Assembly (NCBI GenBank): GCA_963798795.1
Contig: CAWCUZ010000006.1
Span: forward strand, 186,001-250,000
Direction: 5' to 3'
Length of the DNA stretch: 64,000 nucleotides
Origin: CAWCUZ01 sp963798795
GTDB lineage: Bacteria; Acidobacteriota; Vicinamibacteria; Vicinamibacterales; SCN-69-37
Shown: one piece after another, positions 1 to 8,900 of the stretch
How positions within the stretch are numbered: the stretch's first letter is position 1
Layout: each line of letters opens with the position of its first letter
Program-made: the position numbers and the translations under genes
Notes under the pieces: generated by a model
What the model was told of the DNA's origin: nothing
What the model saw: only the letters and a program-made list of their open reading frames with translations
Databases searched by the model: none

Positions 1-69
1 CACCTCGATCCGAACGGCGTGTCGATCGTCAAGGCGGGCGACTTCAAGGCGGCCGGCGTCTACAAGTAG
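1..69 (+). CDS. C-terminal end of an unidentified protein (partial)
   Basis: The window opens inside a reading frame that ends at a TAG at 67-69. Only 22 residues are visible, ending in GDFKAAGVYK, too little to assign a family. The stop codon lies inside a 28-bp tandem duplication, so the last residues of this protein and its stop are repeated immediately downstream. Confidence 0.5.
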   Translation, partial: HLDPNGVSIVKAGDFKAAGVYK

Positions 70-116
70 GCGCCCGTCCGCCGGCGTCTACAAGTAGGCG
101 CCCGTCCGCCGGCGTC
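53..116. repeat. 28-bp perfect tandem duplication across a stop codon
   Basis: Positions 53-80 and 81-108 are identical (each begins CCGGCGTCTACAAGTAGG), and 109-116 starts a third, truncated copy. The unit contains the last four codons and the TAG stop of the upstream gene. It is a local slippage-type duplication, not a terminator: it has no dyad and no T-run. Confidence 0.9.
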
Positions 117-194
117 CGCCGTGAGGGCGGGCCGCGTCCCGGACGATTCGCGAGCGCGGCGGCCGGATTCCACGCGCCCTTCGTCCCCTGCGCC

Positions 195-221
195 CTTGAC
201 AATCACATCCTGATAATCAAG
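195..221 (+). promoter_or_regulatory. Candidate operator/promoter region of the first PadR gene
   Basis: An AT-richer island between two G+C-rich stretches carries the inverted repeat CTTGA (195-199) / TCAAG (217-221), about 60 bp before the PadR start. TTGACA (196-201) and GATAAT (212-217) also occur, but only 10 bp apart, which is not a usable sigma-70 spacing. PadR proteins usually control their own promoter, so an autoregulatory site is the likeliest reading. The assignment is inference. Confidence 0.3.
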
Positions 222-279
222 ATGAGACCCGGTAGCGTGTCGCCGGGTGGCGCGCATTGACCCGGAGGATGCATCGGAC

Positions 280-615
280 ATGAGCGAGACGAACACGGAC
301 GTCATCCAGGGCACCCTCGACCTGCTCATCCTGAAGACGCTGAGTCTCGAGCCCATGCACGGCTACGGCATCGCACGGCGGGTGGAACAGATCTCGCGCG
401 GCGTGTTTCGCGTGAACCCCGGCTCCCTGCTGACGGCGCTGCAGCGCCTGGAGCGCTCGGGCTGGCTGGACGCGGAGTGGCGCCGCACCGAGAACGCCAG
501 GCGCGCGCGGTTCTACCGGTTGACCCGCGCCGGAAGGCGCCGGCTCGAGTCGGAAGCCGCCGACTGGAAGCGGCGGGCGCAGGCCATCGCCCGGCTGCTC
601 GACGCCGAGGGGTGA
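280..615 (+). CDS. PadR-family transcriptional regulator
   Basis: A 111-residue PadR-type winged-helix protein. The N-terminal winged helix is recognisable from GTLDLLILKTLSLEPMHGYG followed by GSLLTALQRLERSGWL and the wing ending in FYRLTRAGRRRLE; a short C-terminal helix serves dimerisation. The ATG at 280 is chosen because CGGAGG lies about 12 bases upstream; an in-frame GTG at 247 has no comparable site. The gene sits 7 bp before an ADOP permease and is almost certainly cotranscribed with it. PadR proteins paired with ADOPs are presumed to repress the pair in response to an unknown ligand. Confidence 0.9.
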   Translation: MSETNTDVIQGTLDLLILKTLSLEPMHGYGIARRVEQISRGVFRVNPGSLLTALQRLERSGWLDAEWRRTENARRARFYRLTRAGRRRLESEAADWKRRAQAIARLLDAEG

Positions 616-622
616 GGCGATC

Positions 623-3259
623 GTGCCGCTCTTTCGCGGTCTCGTGCGCGGCCTGCGTGCCCTGTTCCGGCGTGCCGACGCCGTCCACGACGTGGACGAC
701 GAGCTCCGCCACTATCTCGAAGAGGCCATCGCGGCGGGTCTCGCCCGCGGCCTGACGCCCGAAGCGGCGCGCCTCGCCGCCCGCCGCGAGCTGGGCAGCC
801 CCGCGGCCGCCCGTGACCAGATCCTCGGCGCCGGATGGGAACGGATCATCCGCGAGTTCGCGGCGGACGTCGGGCACGCGGTGCGGCAGGTCCGCCGCAC
901 CGCGGGCTTCTCGGTGACCGTCATCCTGACGCTCGGTCTCGGCATCGGAGCGAGCACGGCGATCTACAGCGCGCTCGATCCGATCCTGCTCCGTCCGCTG
1001 CCGTATCCGGCGCCCGCTCGCATTGTCACGCTCTGGGATCACGGAACGGACGGCCGCCGCCTGCCGGTGACGTTCGGCACGTTTCGCGAGGTGGCTGAGC
1101 GGAGCCGCTCGTTCGACGCCCTCGCCGTCATGCGCACGTGGCAGCCGACGATCGGCGGCCAGGGCGATCCCGAGCGGTCCGACGGCCAGGCCGTCAGCAG
1201 CGGCTTTTTCCGTGTGCTGGGCATCCGGCCCGCGATGGGCCGCGATTTTCTGCCCCCCGAGGATCTGCCGCACGGCCCCAGGGCGGTCATCCTCGCCGAC
1301 TCGCTGTGGCGGCGCCGGCTCGATGCCGATCCGGCGGCCCTCGGCACTACGATGACGCTCGACGGCGCCACGTACACGATCGTCGGAATCCTGCCGCGCG
1401 GATTCCAGAACGTCCTGGAGCCGGACGCCGAGGTCTGGACGCCGCTCCAGTACGACCCGGCGCTGCCCGCCGACGGGCGCGAATGGGGGCACCACCTGCG
1501 GCTGGTCGGGCGGCTCGCCGCCGGAGCGACGTCGGATCGTGCGCGCCGTGAGACTGCCGCCATCGCGACGGCGCCGGACCCTGCGTTCGCGCGTCCCGCG
1601 TGGGCGGCCTTCGAAGGCGGGCTCGATGTCGCCGTGCTGCAGGACGACGTGACGCGCGCGGTGCGGCCCGGACTCCGCGCAGTGGCCGGCGCGGCGCTGC
1701 TCCTGCTGCTCATCACCTGCGTCAACGTCACGAATCTGCTGCTCGCGCGGGGCGCGACGCGCCGCGACGAGATGGCCATGCGGGTTGCGCTCGGGGCGAG
1801 CCGTGCCCGCCTGGTACGGCAGTGGCTGGCCGAGAGCCTGTTCTTCGCCGCCCTCGGCGGCGCCGCGGGATTGGGATTGGCGGCCGCCGCGGTCCGCGCA
1901 ATCGTCGCGATCGCGCCGGCGGACCTGCCGCGCGCTCAGGCCATCCAGTTGGACGCTCGCGCCGCGGTCTTTGCCGTCGCCGTGAGCGCCGTCGTCGGGC
2001 TGGTCGTCGGCGTCCTGCCGGCGTTGCACGCGTCGCGCCGTGCGGGTATCCAGGCCGCCGGGGCGCGGGTGACGCGCGGTCAGCGGGGGGCCCGCCGGGC
2101 GCTCGTAATGGCCGAAATGGCCGTCGCCGTCGTCCTGCTCGTCGGCGCCGGACTTCTGCTGCGCAGCGTGCGCGGGCTTTTCGCCGTGCCTTCGGGCTTC
2201 GACGCCTCGCACGTGCTCGTCATGAGAGTGCAGGCGTCGAACCCACGCGCGGCCGCCGGCGCGATCGACCGCGTGTTCGCCGGCACGCTGGACGGCGTGG
2301 CGCACCTGCCCGGCGCGGCGGCGGCGGCGTACACGACGCAATTGCCGCTCAGCGGCGACGAGGACGTCTATGGTGTGCACGCCGAATCCAGCGCGGCCGA
2401 TTCCCGGGAGGGCGGTACTGGCGCGTATCGATACGCCGTGAGCGCCGGTTATCTCGAGGCGATGGGCGTGCCGCTTCGCGAAGGGCGATTCTTCACGCCA
2501 CGCGACACCGCGGGGGTGCCGCACGCGGTGGTCGTCAGCGACTCGTTCGCCCGACACACGTTTCCCGGTCGCGAGGCAATCGGTCAACGGGTGCGCATCG
2601 GGTCGGTGGACGGACCGTGGTTCACCGTCGTCGGAATCGTCGGCGACGTCAAGCAGACGTCGCTGACGAGCGCCGACGCCGATGCCGTCTACATCACGCC
2701 GGAGCAGTGGCCGTATGTCGAGGCGGCGCGATGGCTCGTCATGCGCGCCGAGGGCGACCCGGCCCGGCTGGCCGCGGCCGTGCGGCGGGCCGTCTGGTCC
2801 GTGGACCCGCACCAGCCGATCGTCCGGCAGTCGTCGCTCGATGACATCGTCGCGGCATCGGTCGCGGGACGCCGGTTCGCGCTGGTTCTGTTCGAGCTGT
2901 TCGGGCTGACGGCCCTGCTGCTGGCTGCAGCCGGCGCGTATGGCGTGCTCGCGGGCAGCGTGGCCGAACGGACGCGCGAGGTGGGCGTGCGCCTGGCGCT
3001 CGGCGCGACGCGCGCGCGCATTCTCGCGCTGGTCGCCCGCGAGGGCCTGCTGCTCGCGGGAGCCGGGATTCTGGTCGGACTCGTCGGCGCGGCGGTCGCC
3101 AGCCGCGCGCTCACGTCGCTGCTCTTTGGCGTGACCCGGCTCGACCCCTCGACCTATGGCGCCGTCGGCGGCATGATGCTGGCGGTGGCGGCGGCGGCCG
3201 CCGCGGTGCCGGCGTGGCGCGCCGCCCGCATCGATCCCGCCAGGACGCTTCGCGCGTAG
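623..3259 (+). CDS. ADOP-type MacB/FtsX-like permease
   Basis: An 878-residue inner-membrane protein of the acidobacterial duplicated orphan permease type. It starts at a GTG and has a cytosolic prefix (residues 1-80, with LEEAIAAGLARGLTPEAARL), then a first transmembrane helix leading into the LLRPLPYP motif, a MacB-type periplasmic core, an FtsX helical block (LITCVNVTNLLLARGATRRD, then VALGASRARLVRQ), a second periplasmic core, and a second FtsX block ending in PAWRAARIDPARTLRA. There is no ATP-binding domain and no ABC ATPase gene nearby, hence 'orphan'. By analogy with MacB it may transmit force from the cytosol to the periplasm for export, but no substrate can be inferred. Its PadR partner lies immediately upstream. 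Confidence 0.92.
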   Translation: MPLFRGLVRGLRALFRRADAVHDVDDELRHYLEEAIAAGLARGLTPEAARLAARRELGSPAAARDQILGAGWERIIREFAADVGHAVRQVRRTAGFSVTVILTLGLGIGASTAIYSALDPILLRPLPYPAPARIVTLWDHGTDGRRLPVTFGTFREVAERSRSFDALAVMRTWQPTIGGQGDPERSDGQAVSSGFFRVLGIRPAMGRDFLPPEDLPHGPRAVILADSLWRRRLDADPAALGTTMTLDGATYTIVGILPRGFQNVLEPDAEVWTPLQYDPALPADGREWGHHLRLVGRLAAGATSDRARRETAAIATAPDPAFARPAWAAFEGGLDVAVLQDDVTRAVRPGLRAVAGAALLLLLITCVNVTNLLLARGATRRDEMAMRVALGASRARLVRQWLAESLFFAALGGAAGLGLAAAAVRAIVAIAPADLPRAQAIQLDARAAVFAVAVSAVVGLVVGVLPALHASRRAGIQAAGARVTRGQRGARRALVMAEMAVAVVLLVGAGLLLRSVRGLFAVPSGFDASHVLVMRVQASNPRAAAGAIDRVFAGTLDGVAHLPGAAAAAYTTQLPLSGDEDVYGVHAESSAADSREGGTGAYRYAVSAGYLEAMGVPLREGRFFTPRDTAGVPHAVVVSDSFARHTFPGREAIGQRVRIGSVDGPWFTVVGIVGDVKQTSLTSADADAVYITPEQWPYVEAARWLVMRAEGDPARLAAAVRRAVWSVDPHQPIVRQSSLDDIVAASVAGRRFALVLFELFGLTALLLAAAGAYGVLAGSVAERTREVGVRLALGATRARILALVAREGLLLAGAGILVGLVGAAVASRALTSLLFGVTRLDPSTYGAVGGMMLAVAAAAAAVPAWRAARIDPARTLRA

Positions 3260-3300
3260 GGGGCCCCGCGGCACTCTGTCGCCGCGCAGAGGAGCGGAAC

Positions 3301-5634
3301 TCAGCGACCCACCACCGCCGGATCGACGCGCCTGGGCGGCTGTGTGCTGCGCGCCAGCATCGCGCCCGCGGCGCTGGCATTCAAGGGCGGCGCCAGGAAG
3401 AAGCCCTGCGCCTCGCGGCAGCCCCAGGAGACGAGCAAGGCGAGCTCCGCCTCGGACGCCACGCCCTCCGCAATCACCGCAATCTTCAACTCGCGCGCCA
3501 GACCAATCGTCGCCCGCACGATCGCCGCGCTTCCCGGGTCCGTCACGATCTGACCGACGAAGTCCTGCGCCAGCTTGATCCGGTCGACCGGGAAGCGCCG
3601 CAGGTAGTCGAGCGACGAGTACCCGGTGCCGAAGTCGTCGATGGCCAGACGGACACCGCGTTCGCGGAGGCGGGCGAGGGTCGCGCTGCGCTCCTGCGAC
3701 ACGATCATCAGGACCGACTCGGTCAGTTCGAGCTCGAGGCGATCGGGCGGGAGGCCGGTCTCGGCGAGCACCGAGGCGACGAGGCGTTCGAGGCCGAGCG
3801 CCGCGCGGAGCTGTTTGGACGAAAGGTTGACGGCCAGCCGGCCGAGCGGCAGGCCGGCATCGAGCCACGCCCGCGCCTGCCGGCAGCTTTCTCGCAGCAC
3901 CCAGTCGCCGACGGCGTGAATGAGCCCGTTGTCCTCGGCGATCGGGATGAAGACATCGGGCGGGAGCAGCCCGCGCGACGGGTGGCGCCACCGCACCAGT
4001 GCTTCCATGCCCGTGATCCGCTGCGTGCGGAGGTCCACCTGCGGCTGATACTCCAGGAACAGCTGGTCGGACGCGACCGCGATGCGCAGCTCCGCGCCGA
4101 GCGCGACCCGCGTCCGCACCTCGACGTCCATCGTTTCCGTGAAGAACCGCGCCGAGCCGCGACCGTCCAGCTTGGCGCGGTACAGCGCGACATCGGCCTG
4201 GGAAAGCAGCATGTCGGCCCCGGACGTGTCGGGGCCGTACAGGGCGATGCCGACGCTCGCGCCGCACCGCACGTCGTTGCGGTCGATGGTGAACGGCCGG
4301 GCGAGCGCGTCGATCAGCACATCGGCGAGCCGCGCGGCGTCCTCGGGCTGGTGCAGGTCGGAGAGGATGACTGCGAACTCGTCGCCGCCGAACCGCGCGA
4401 CCACGTCCGTGCCGCGCACGCAGGATCGGATGCGATCGGCCGCCTGCTGGAGCAGGGCATCGCCCGCCGGATGCCCGAGCGTATCGTTCACGTCCTTGAA
4501 GCGATCCAGGTCCAGGTACAGCACGGCGAACGGCACGGCGGATCGCCGCGCCCGGGCGATAGCCAGATCCAGCATCTCGAAAAACACGGTCCGGTTGACG
4601 AGTCCCGTGAGCTCGTCGTGGCGCGCGGCGAAGCGCGCCTCCGCCTCGGCGCGCTTGCGATCGGTGATGTCGCGGAAGAACCAGACGCGGCCCAGATAGC
4701 GCTCCTGCGGATCGCGGAGGACGGCCGTATAGCGCTCGATGCAGCGGCCGTCCACCGTTTCCAGCTCGTCGTGGGCGTTCGCATCGGGGTGGGCGTAGAG
4801 ATAGCGCACCCGTTCCAGAAACGCGTCCGGGTGCTTCACGCTGCGCGTGACGCGTGCCAGGACCGGCGCGTCGGCGCCGTCGCGCGTGAGGTCCGCGGGA
4901 AGACTCCAGATCTCGGCGAACCGCCGGTTCATGGAGAGAATCCGCGCGTTGGCGTCGACGACCAGAATCCCGTCCGGCGACGTTTCCATCTGCGTCGCAA
5001 GCAGCGTGTTGGCGAACTGGAGGCGCGCCTCGGACTCGAGCCGTTGCCGAGTCACGAGCGCCAGACCGAGCTTGTCGGCGAGGTGGCAGGCGAAGGCGAT
5101 CTCGTCCTGTTCCCAGTGGTGCGGCCGGTCGACGTGCTCGAAGCAGAGCACGCCGAGGTTGCGGCCGGACGCCTGCACGACCGCGTCGAGCATGGACGTG
5201 ATCCGCAGCGGCTTGAGGTAGCCCTCGACGTAGCCGGCGGTGCGCGGGTCTGTCAGGGGATCGTCGGCGTCGACGTACCGCGAGTGGCGCAGCGCTTCGA
5301 ATTCCGGCTGGAAGTCCTGCGCACGGAGCGCCATGTCCGACGAGTGCCGCGCCGGCGTGGCTTCGTAACAGGCGAGGCAGTGCAGTTCGGTCTCGCTCTC
5401 GTTGAACAGCCAGACGTTGGCGCGCTCGCACCCGATGACGCTGCAGGCGAGCTCGACGATCTCGCGGGCGGCTGCCTCGACATCGCCGTCGCGGAGGGCC
5501 GCAATCTGGTCGGTCGCTCCAATCGCCTGGAGCTGGCGCTGGATGCGGTCAACGGTGGCATGCAGCGTTTCCGCAGCCTGCCCGCCCATGGCGCCGCGCC
5601 ATGTCTCGAGGGAAGACACCACGTCCTGTTTCAC
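3301..5634 (-). CDS. GAF-PAS-GGDEF-EAL cyclic-di-GMP signalling protein
   Basis: A 777-residue cytosolic protein with no transmembrane segments. A GAF-like sensor (about 30-190) is followed by a PAS domain (about 205-325), a GGDEF diguanylate cyclase domain with an intact GGDEF motif at 416-420, and an EAL phosphodiesterase domain (EAL at 544-546, DDFGTGYSSL near 666-675). The inhibitory I-site RxxD (RGTD, 407-410) lies exactly five residues before GGDEF. Most EAL catalytic positions look intact, so both synthesis and breakdown of c-di-GMP are possible, and the net activity cannot be read from sequence. It is transcribed alone, divergent from the kinase gene that follows. Confidence 0.93.
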   Translation of the reverse strand: MKQDVVSSLETWRGAMGGQAAETLHATVDRIQRQLQAIGATDQIAALRDGDVEAAAREIVELACSVIGCERANVWLFNESETELHCLACYEATPARHSSDMALRAQDFQPEFEALRHSRYVDADDPLTDPRTAGYVEGYLKPLRITSMLDAVVQASGRNLGVLCFEHVDRPHHWEQDEIAFACHLADKLGLALVTRQRLESEARLQFANTLLATQMETSPDGILVVDANARILSMNRRFAEIWSLPADLTRDGADAPVLARVTRSVKHPDAFLERVRYLYAHPDANAHDELETVDGRCIERYTAVLRDPQERYLGRVWFFRDITDRKRAEAEARFAARHDELTGLVNRTVFFEMLDLAIARARRSAVPFAVLYLDLDRFKDVNDTLGHPAGDALLQQAADRIRSCVRGTDVVARFGGDEFAVILSDLHQPEDAARLADVLIDALARPFTIDRNDVRCGASVGIALYGPDTSGADMLLSQADVALYRAKLDGRGSARFFTETMDVEVRTRVALGAELRIAVASDQLFLEYQPQVDLRTQRITGMEALVRWRHPSRGLLPPDVFIPIAEDNGLIHAVGDWVLRESCRQARAWLDAGLPLGRLAVNLSSKQLRAALGLERLVASVLAETGLPPDRLELELTESVLMIVSQERSATLARLRERGVRLAIDDFGTGYSSLDYLRRFPVDRIKLAQDFVGQIVTDPGSAAIVRATIGLARELKIAVIAEGVASEAELALLVSWGCREAQGFFLAPPLNASAAGAMLARSTQPPRRVDPAVVGR

Positions 5635-5837
5635 GCCGAGGGGCTGCCGCCAGATTCGTGCCAGCCGGCCCCGGCCGCAAGCCTGACGCGGCGCACCGGC
5701 GGCCTCCCGGGCTCCATACGATCATCGGACGCCCATTCCACAAACGTGGCTCGCGCGGCGGCGAGGTGTCGCTGGAGTCCTATGGAACGCCCGCGTGCGG
5801 CTTTTCGACACAGCCTCGCGGTAAGATGCGCTCGGTC

Positions 5838-8495
5838 ATGCCGCTCACCGCTGGCACCCGTCTCGGTCCGTACGACATCGTGAGTCCCATTGGAGCGGGC
5901 GGGATGGGCGAGGTCTACCGCGCCCGGGATACGCGTCTCGATCGCGACGTCGCCGTCAAGGTCCTGCCGGCGTCCTTCGCCGACGACCCGGATCGGCGCG
6001 CGCGCTTCGAGCGCGAAGCGCGGGCAGTGGCCGCGCTCTCGCATCCGAACATCCTCGCGATCTTCGACGTCGGCGAGCACGACGGCACCACGTACGCCGT
6101 CACCGAGCTGCTCGAAGGCGAGACGCTGCGGGAGCGGCTGTCGCAGTCGTCATCCTCAACTCCTCGCGGGGCCCCACCCCCACTCGGGGCGGCTCCGCGA
6201 CTCGCGGACTCGCGCATCGCCGCCGCCGCAGGCGCCCCCGTCCGCAAGGCGATCGACATTGCCGTCCGGATCGCGCACGGCCTGGCGGCTGCGCACGACA
6301 AGGGGCTGGTCCATCGCGATCTGAAACCCGAGAACGTGTTCCTCCTGAAGGACGGGCAGGTCAAGATTCTCGATTTCGGGTTGGCGCGGCAGGCAGCAGC
6401 GTCCGACGCCGGATCGGGCGCAACCAGGACTGTCGCCGCGACCGATCCTGGCACGGTGATGGGCACCGTGGGCTACATGGCGCCCGAACAGGTCCGCGGC
6501 CAGGCCGTCGATGCGCGCACGGATCTGTTTGCGCTGGGCGCGTTGCTCTACGAGATGCTGACCGGCCAGCGGGCCTTTCAGCGCGACACGCCTGCCGAGA
6601 CGATGACCGCGATCCTGCGCGAGGATCCACCGGAGCTATCGGCCAGCCGCGCCGAGCTCTCGCCCGCGCTCGACCGCATCGTCCGCCATTGCCTCGAGAA
6701 GAATCCGGCCGAGCGGTTCCAGTCGGCGCGCGACGTCGCGTTCGCGTTGGAGGCGCTTTCCGGATCGGCAACGGCTTCGTCGGGCAGCGCGGCCGTGCCG
6801 GCCGCCGGACCGGTTCGCCGGCCGAGTCGCTGGATGCTCGTGGCCGCATCCCTGATCGTGGGCGCGGCCGCCGGCCTCGCCGCGGGCCGCACGCTGTTCG
6901 TGAGCGCCGCGCACCCGGCCACGTTCGATCCGAAGACCTGGGACGCGCAGTGGATCACCAACGCGCGATTCACGCCGGACGGCCAGACGCTGGTCTTCAG
7001 CGCCGCGCGCGAGGGCAACACGCCGAGGGTGTTCGTGATCCGGCCCGGATCGGTCGTTTCGCAGCCGCTCGGACCGGCAGGCACGGAGCTGCTCGCCGTC
7101 TCGGGCACGAACGAGCTGGCCGTGCTCACCGGCGCGCACCTGATCTCGCATCGCGTCTTCGAGGGCACGCTCGCGCGGATGACGCTGGACGGCGCCCAGC
7201 GGCCGGTCCTCGAACACGTCACCGAGGCCGACTGGTCGCCCGATGGCCAGGATCTGGCCGTCATTCACGCCGCCGGCGGTCGCAGCCAGCTCGAATATCC
7301 GATCGGACAGAAGCTGTACGACACGGCCGGATATCTGAGCGACCCTCGCGTCTCGCCGGACGGCAGGACGGTCGCCTTTTTCGAGCACCTGATCCCGCTC
7401 GACGACCGCGGATGGGTGAAGACGGTGGACCGGTCCGGCCACGTCACCACGTTGAGCGACGAGTATTCGGCACTCGAGGGGCTGGCGTGGTCACCGGACG
7501 GCCGGTCGCTGCACTTCACCGCGTCGCGACAGGCCGAGGAAGATCAGGCGTATTCGGTCGGTGCCGCTGGCGGCACCGCACCAGTGATGTCGCTGTCCAG
7601 TGCCGGCAACCTCCTGTTGCTCGATGTCTCGCGGACGGGTCAGGAACTGGCCACGGTCGACACGATCCGGCACACGATCCGCGGGCAGGTACCCGGCGAA
7701 CAGGGCGAGCGCGAGTTCCCGTGGCTCGACTTCGAAGTCGGCGGCTTCTTCTCGCGGGACGGTCGCCTGCTCGCCTTCACCGACCTCAACCAGAACTCGG
7801 GGTCGGACTATGCCGTCAGCCTGCGCGGAACGGATGGTTCGCCGGTGGTCCGCCTGGGTCCAGGCGGCTCGTTCGGATTCTCGCCCGACGCGAAGTGGGT
7901 CCTCGCCATCGTTCCCTCGAAGCAGCAGGTCGTGCTCTACCCCACCGGTCCCGGCGCGCCGGTCAACCTCGTTCGCGGCCCTATCAAGACGTATCGCTAC
8001 GTGTCGGCGTGGTTCTCCGACGGCACGCGGGTGCTGCTCTGCGGCACCGAGGCCTCCGGTGCCTCGCGCTGCTACCAGCAGCGCGTCAGCGGCGGACCGC
8101 CGGAACCCATCACGCCCGACGGCACCGCGGAAGCGTACCTGGCCGCCGATGACAAGACGCTGCTCATGCTTCGATCCAACGGCACGTGGGCGCTGGGCTC
8201 GATTGGCAGCACGGCATCGACGCCTGCGCCGGGCCTGACGGCCGACGACATCGCGCTCGGGTTCAGCCGCGACGGCCGATCCGTGTTCGTCCAGGCCGGC
8301 AACGGCGTCCCGGCGCGCGTCGATCGCGTCGATCTGTCGACCGGCGCCCGGACCCTTGCCAGGGAACTGGCTCCGCCCGATCGCTCCGGCGTCACCGGCG
8401 TTGGCGTGGACCAGTGGGCCGACGACGGACGGACCTACACGTACCGGTACATCCGGACGCTCTCGACGCTGTACGTCGTCTCGCGCGAACAGTAG
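5838..8495 (+). CDS. Ser/Thr protein kinase with C-terminal TolB/WD40-like propeller
   Basis: An 885-residue membrane-anchored eukaryotic-type kinase. The kinase domain shows the glycine loop GAGGMG (19-24), the ATP-binding lysine in VAVKVL (41), HRDLKPEN (159-166), DFG (179-181) and MAPEQ. A transmembrane helix lies around 332-353, and the rest is a periplasmic beta-propeller with repeated FSPDGR/WSPDG-type blades, probably the sensor. The ATG at 5838 is preferred over 5826 because a TAAGAT -10-like hexamer lies at 5822-5827, which would give a leaderless or near-leaderless message. Residues about 103-134 are an alanine/proline-rich insert encoded by a 72-bp repeat (separate entry). It lies between the substrate-binding hinge and the helix before the catalytic loop, where related kinases have only a short linker. 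Confidence 0.93.
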   Translation: MPLTAGTRLGPYDIVSPIGAGGMGEVYRARDTRLDRDVAVKVLPASFADDPDRRARFEREARAVAALSHPNILAIFDVGEHDGTTYAVTELLEGETLRERLSQSSSSTPRGAPPPLGAAPRLADSRIAAAAGAPVRKAIDIAVRIAHGLAAAHDKGLVHRDLKPENVFLLKDGQVKILDFGLARQAAASDAGSGATRTVAATDPGTVMGTVGYMAPEQVRGQAVDARTDLFALGALLYEMLTGQRAFQRDTPAETMTAILREDPPELSASRAELSPALDRIVRHCLEKNPAERFQSARDVAFALEALSGSATASSGSAAVPAAGPVRRPSRWMLVAASLIVGAAAGLAAGRTLFVSAAHPATFDPKTWDAQWITNARFTPDGQTLVFSAAREGNTPRVFVIRPGSVVSQPLGPAGTELLAVSGTNELAVLTGAHLISHRVFEGTLARMTLDGAQRPVLEHVTEADWSPDGQDLAVIHAAGGRSQLEYPIGQKLYDTAGYLSDPRVSPDGRTVAFFEHLIPLDDRGWVKTVDRSGHVTTLSDEYSALEGLAWSPDGRSLHFTASRQAEEDQAYSVGAAGGTAPVMSLSSAGNLLLLDVSRTGQELATVDTIRHTIRGQVPGEQGEREFPWLDFEVGGFFSRDGRLLAFTDLNQNSGSDYAVSLRGTDGSPVVRLGPGGSFGFSPDAKWVLAIVPSKQQVVLYPTGPGAPVNLVRGPIKTYRYVSAWFSDGTRVLLCGTEASGASRCYQQRVSGGPPEPITPDGTAEAYLAADDKTLLMLRSNGTWALGSIGSTASTPAPGLTADDIALGFSRDGRSVFVQAGNGVPARVDRVDLSTGARTLARELAPPDRSGVTGVGVDQWADDGRTYTYRYIRTLSTLYVVSREQ
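6166..6237 (+). repeat. 72-bp dispersed repeat inserted in-frame in the kinase gene (copy A)
   Basis: The segment begins GCGGGGCCCCACCCCC and ends GCAGGCGCCC. A related 74-bp segment at 49014-49087 begins with the same 16 bases and is about 75-80% identical through the rest. Copy A contains the dyad TCCGCGA-C-TCGCGGA (6194-6208). Its length is a multiple of three and it has no stop in this frame, so it adds 24 residues to the kinase domain. Both copies interrupt or border kinase genes. Confidence 0.7.
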
Positions 8496-8506
8496 GATGT
8501 GGCGAT

Positions 8507-8520
8507 GGGGTCAGACCCTC
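8507..8520 (+). repeat. Intergenic 14-bp motif GGGGTCAGACCCTC (copy 1)
   Basis: GGGGTCAGACCCTC lies between the kinase stop and the next small gene. The same 14 bases occur in inverse orientation at 27568-27581, also in a gene gap. Motifs with this core are common in intergenic regions of several bacterial phyla and resemble short REP-like elements; that link is from general knowledge and not from this sequence. Confidence 0.55.
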
Positions 8521-8540
8521 TCCCCGAGTATGCTCAAGCC

Positions 8541-8900
8541 ATGAACGTCAATCAGGAGATGTGGACGCCGCTCGAGGCCGCATTGGCGCCCTTCAAGGAA
8601 CTGGCGGCGTTGAACCGGCAACGCGTGACGGACGCCGACGGGGAAGCGGTCCAGATCGTCCTCAAGGCCGATCGCTGCCGCGTGCAACCGGCGCCGGCTG
8701 GCGCCGACCCGGCGGGCGCCACCATCGACATCGGCTTTGCCATCGGGCGGGAGGCCTACGGCGTGCGGATCGTCGGCACGGACTATCGCCGGGACGGCCG
8801 GTGGGACTTCGATCGGCTGACGGGCGACATCTCGGCGGCCCTCGCCTCCGGCGCGCTCACCCCGGGCGACAGCGTGAGCCTGCCCGGCGCCCGATCTTGA
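8541..8900 (+). CDS. Small hypothetical protein coupled to an ADOP
   Basis: A 119-residue soluble protein, acidic to neutral, with no signal peptide or membrane segment. I do not recognise the family. Its stop TGA overlaps the TTG start of the following ADOP (TTGA), so the two are translationally coupled and probably act together. It takes the place that a PadR regulator or an N-terminal prefix occupies in the other ADOP units of the window, but it has no winged-helix signature. An earlier in-frame ATG at 8499 would run through the 14-bp repeat, so the ATG at 8541 is preferred. Confidence 0.6.
   Translation: MNVNQEMWTPLEAALAPFKELAALNRQRVTDADGEAVQIVLKADRCRVQPAPAGADPAGATIDIGFAIGREAYGVRIVGTDYRRDGRWDFDRLTGDISAALASGALTPGDSVSLPGARS

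Noticed and set aside
196..217. TTGACA/GATAAT as a sigma-70 promoter of the first PadR
   Set aside because: The two hexamers are only 10 bp apart. Kept only as an operator-like dyad.
326..5431. 1,701-codon open frame on the minus strand across the ADOP and GGDEF-EAL genes
   Set aside because: It is antisense to or out of frame with two clear protein families and is very Arg/Ala/Pro-rich, as expected for shadow frames at high G+C.
5635..5837. Riboswitch or sRNA in the gap between the c-di-GMP protein and the kinase
   Set aside because: No conserved aptamer core (for example the GEMM-type c-di-GMP sequence) is visible; only a -10-like hexamer near the kinase start.
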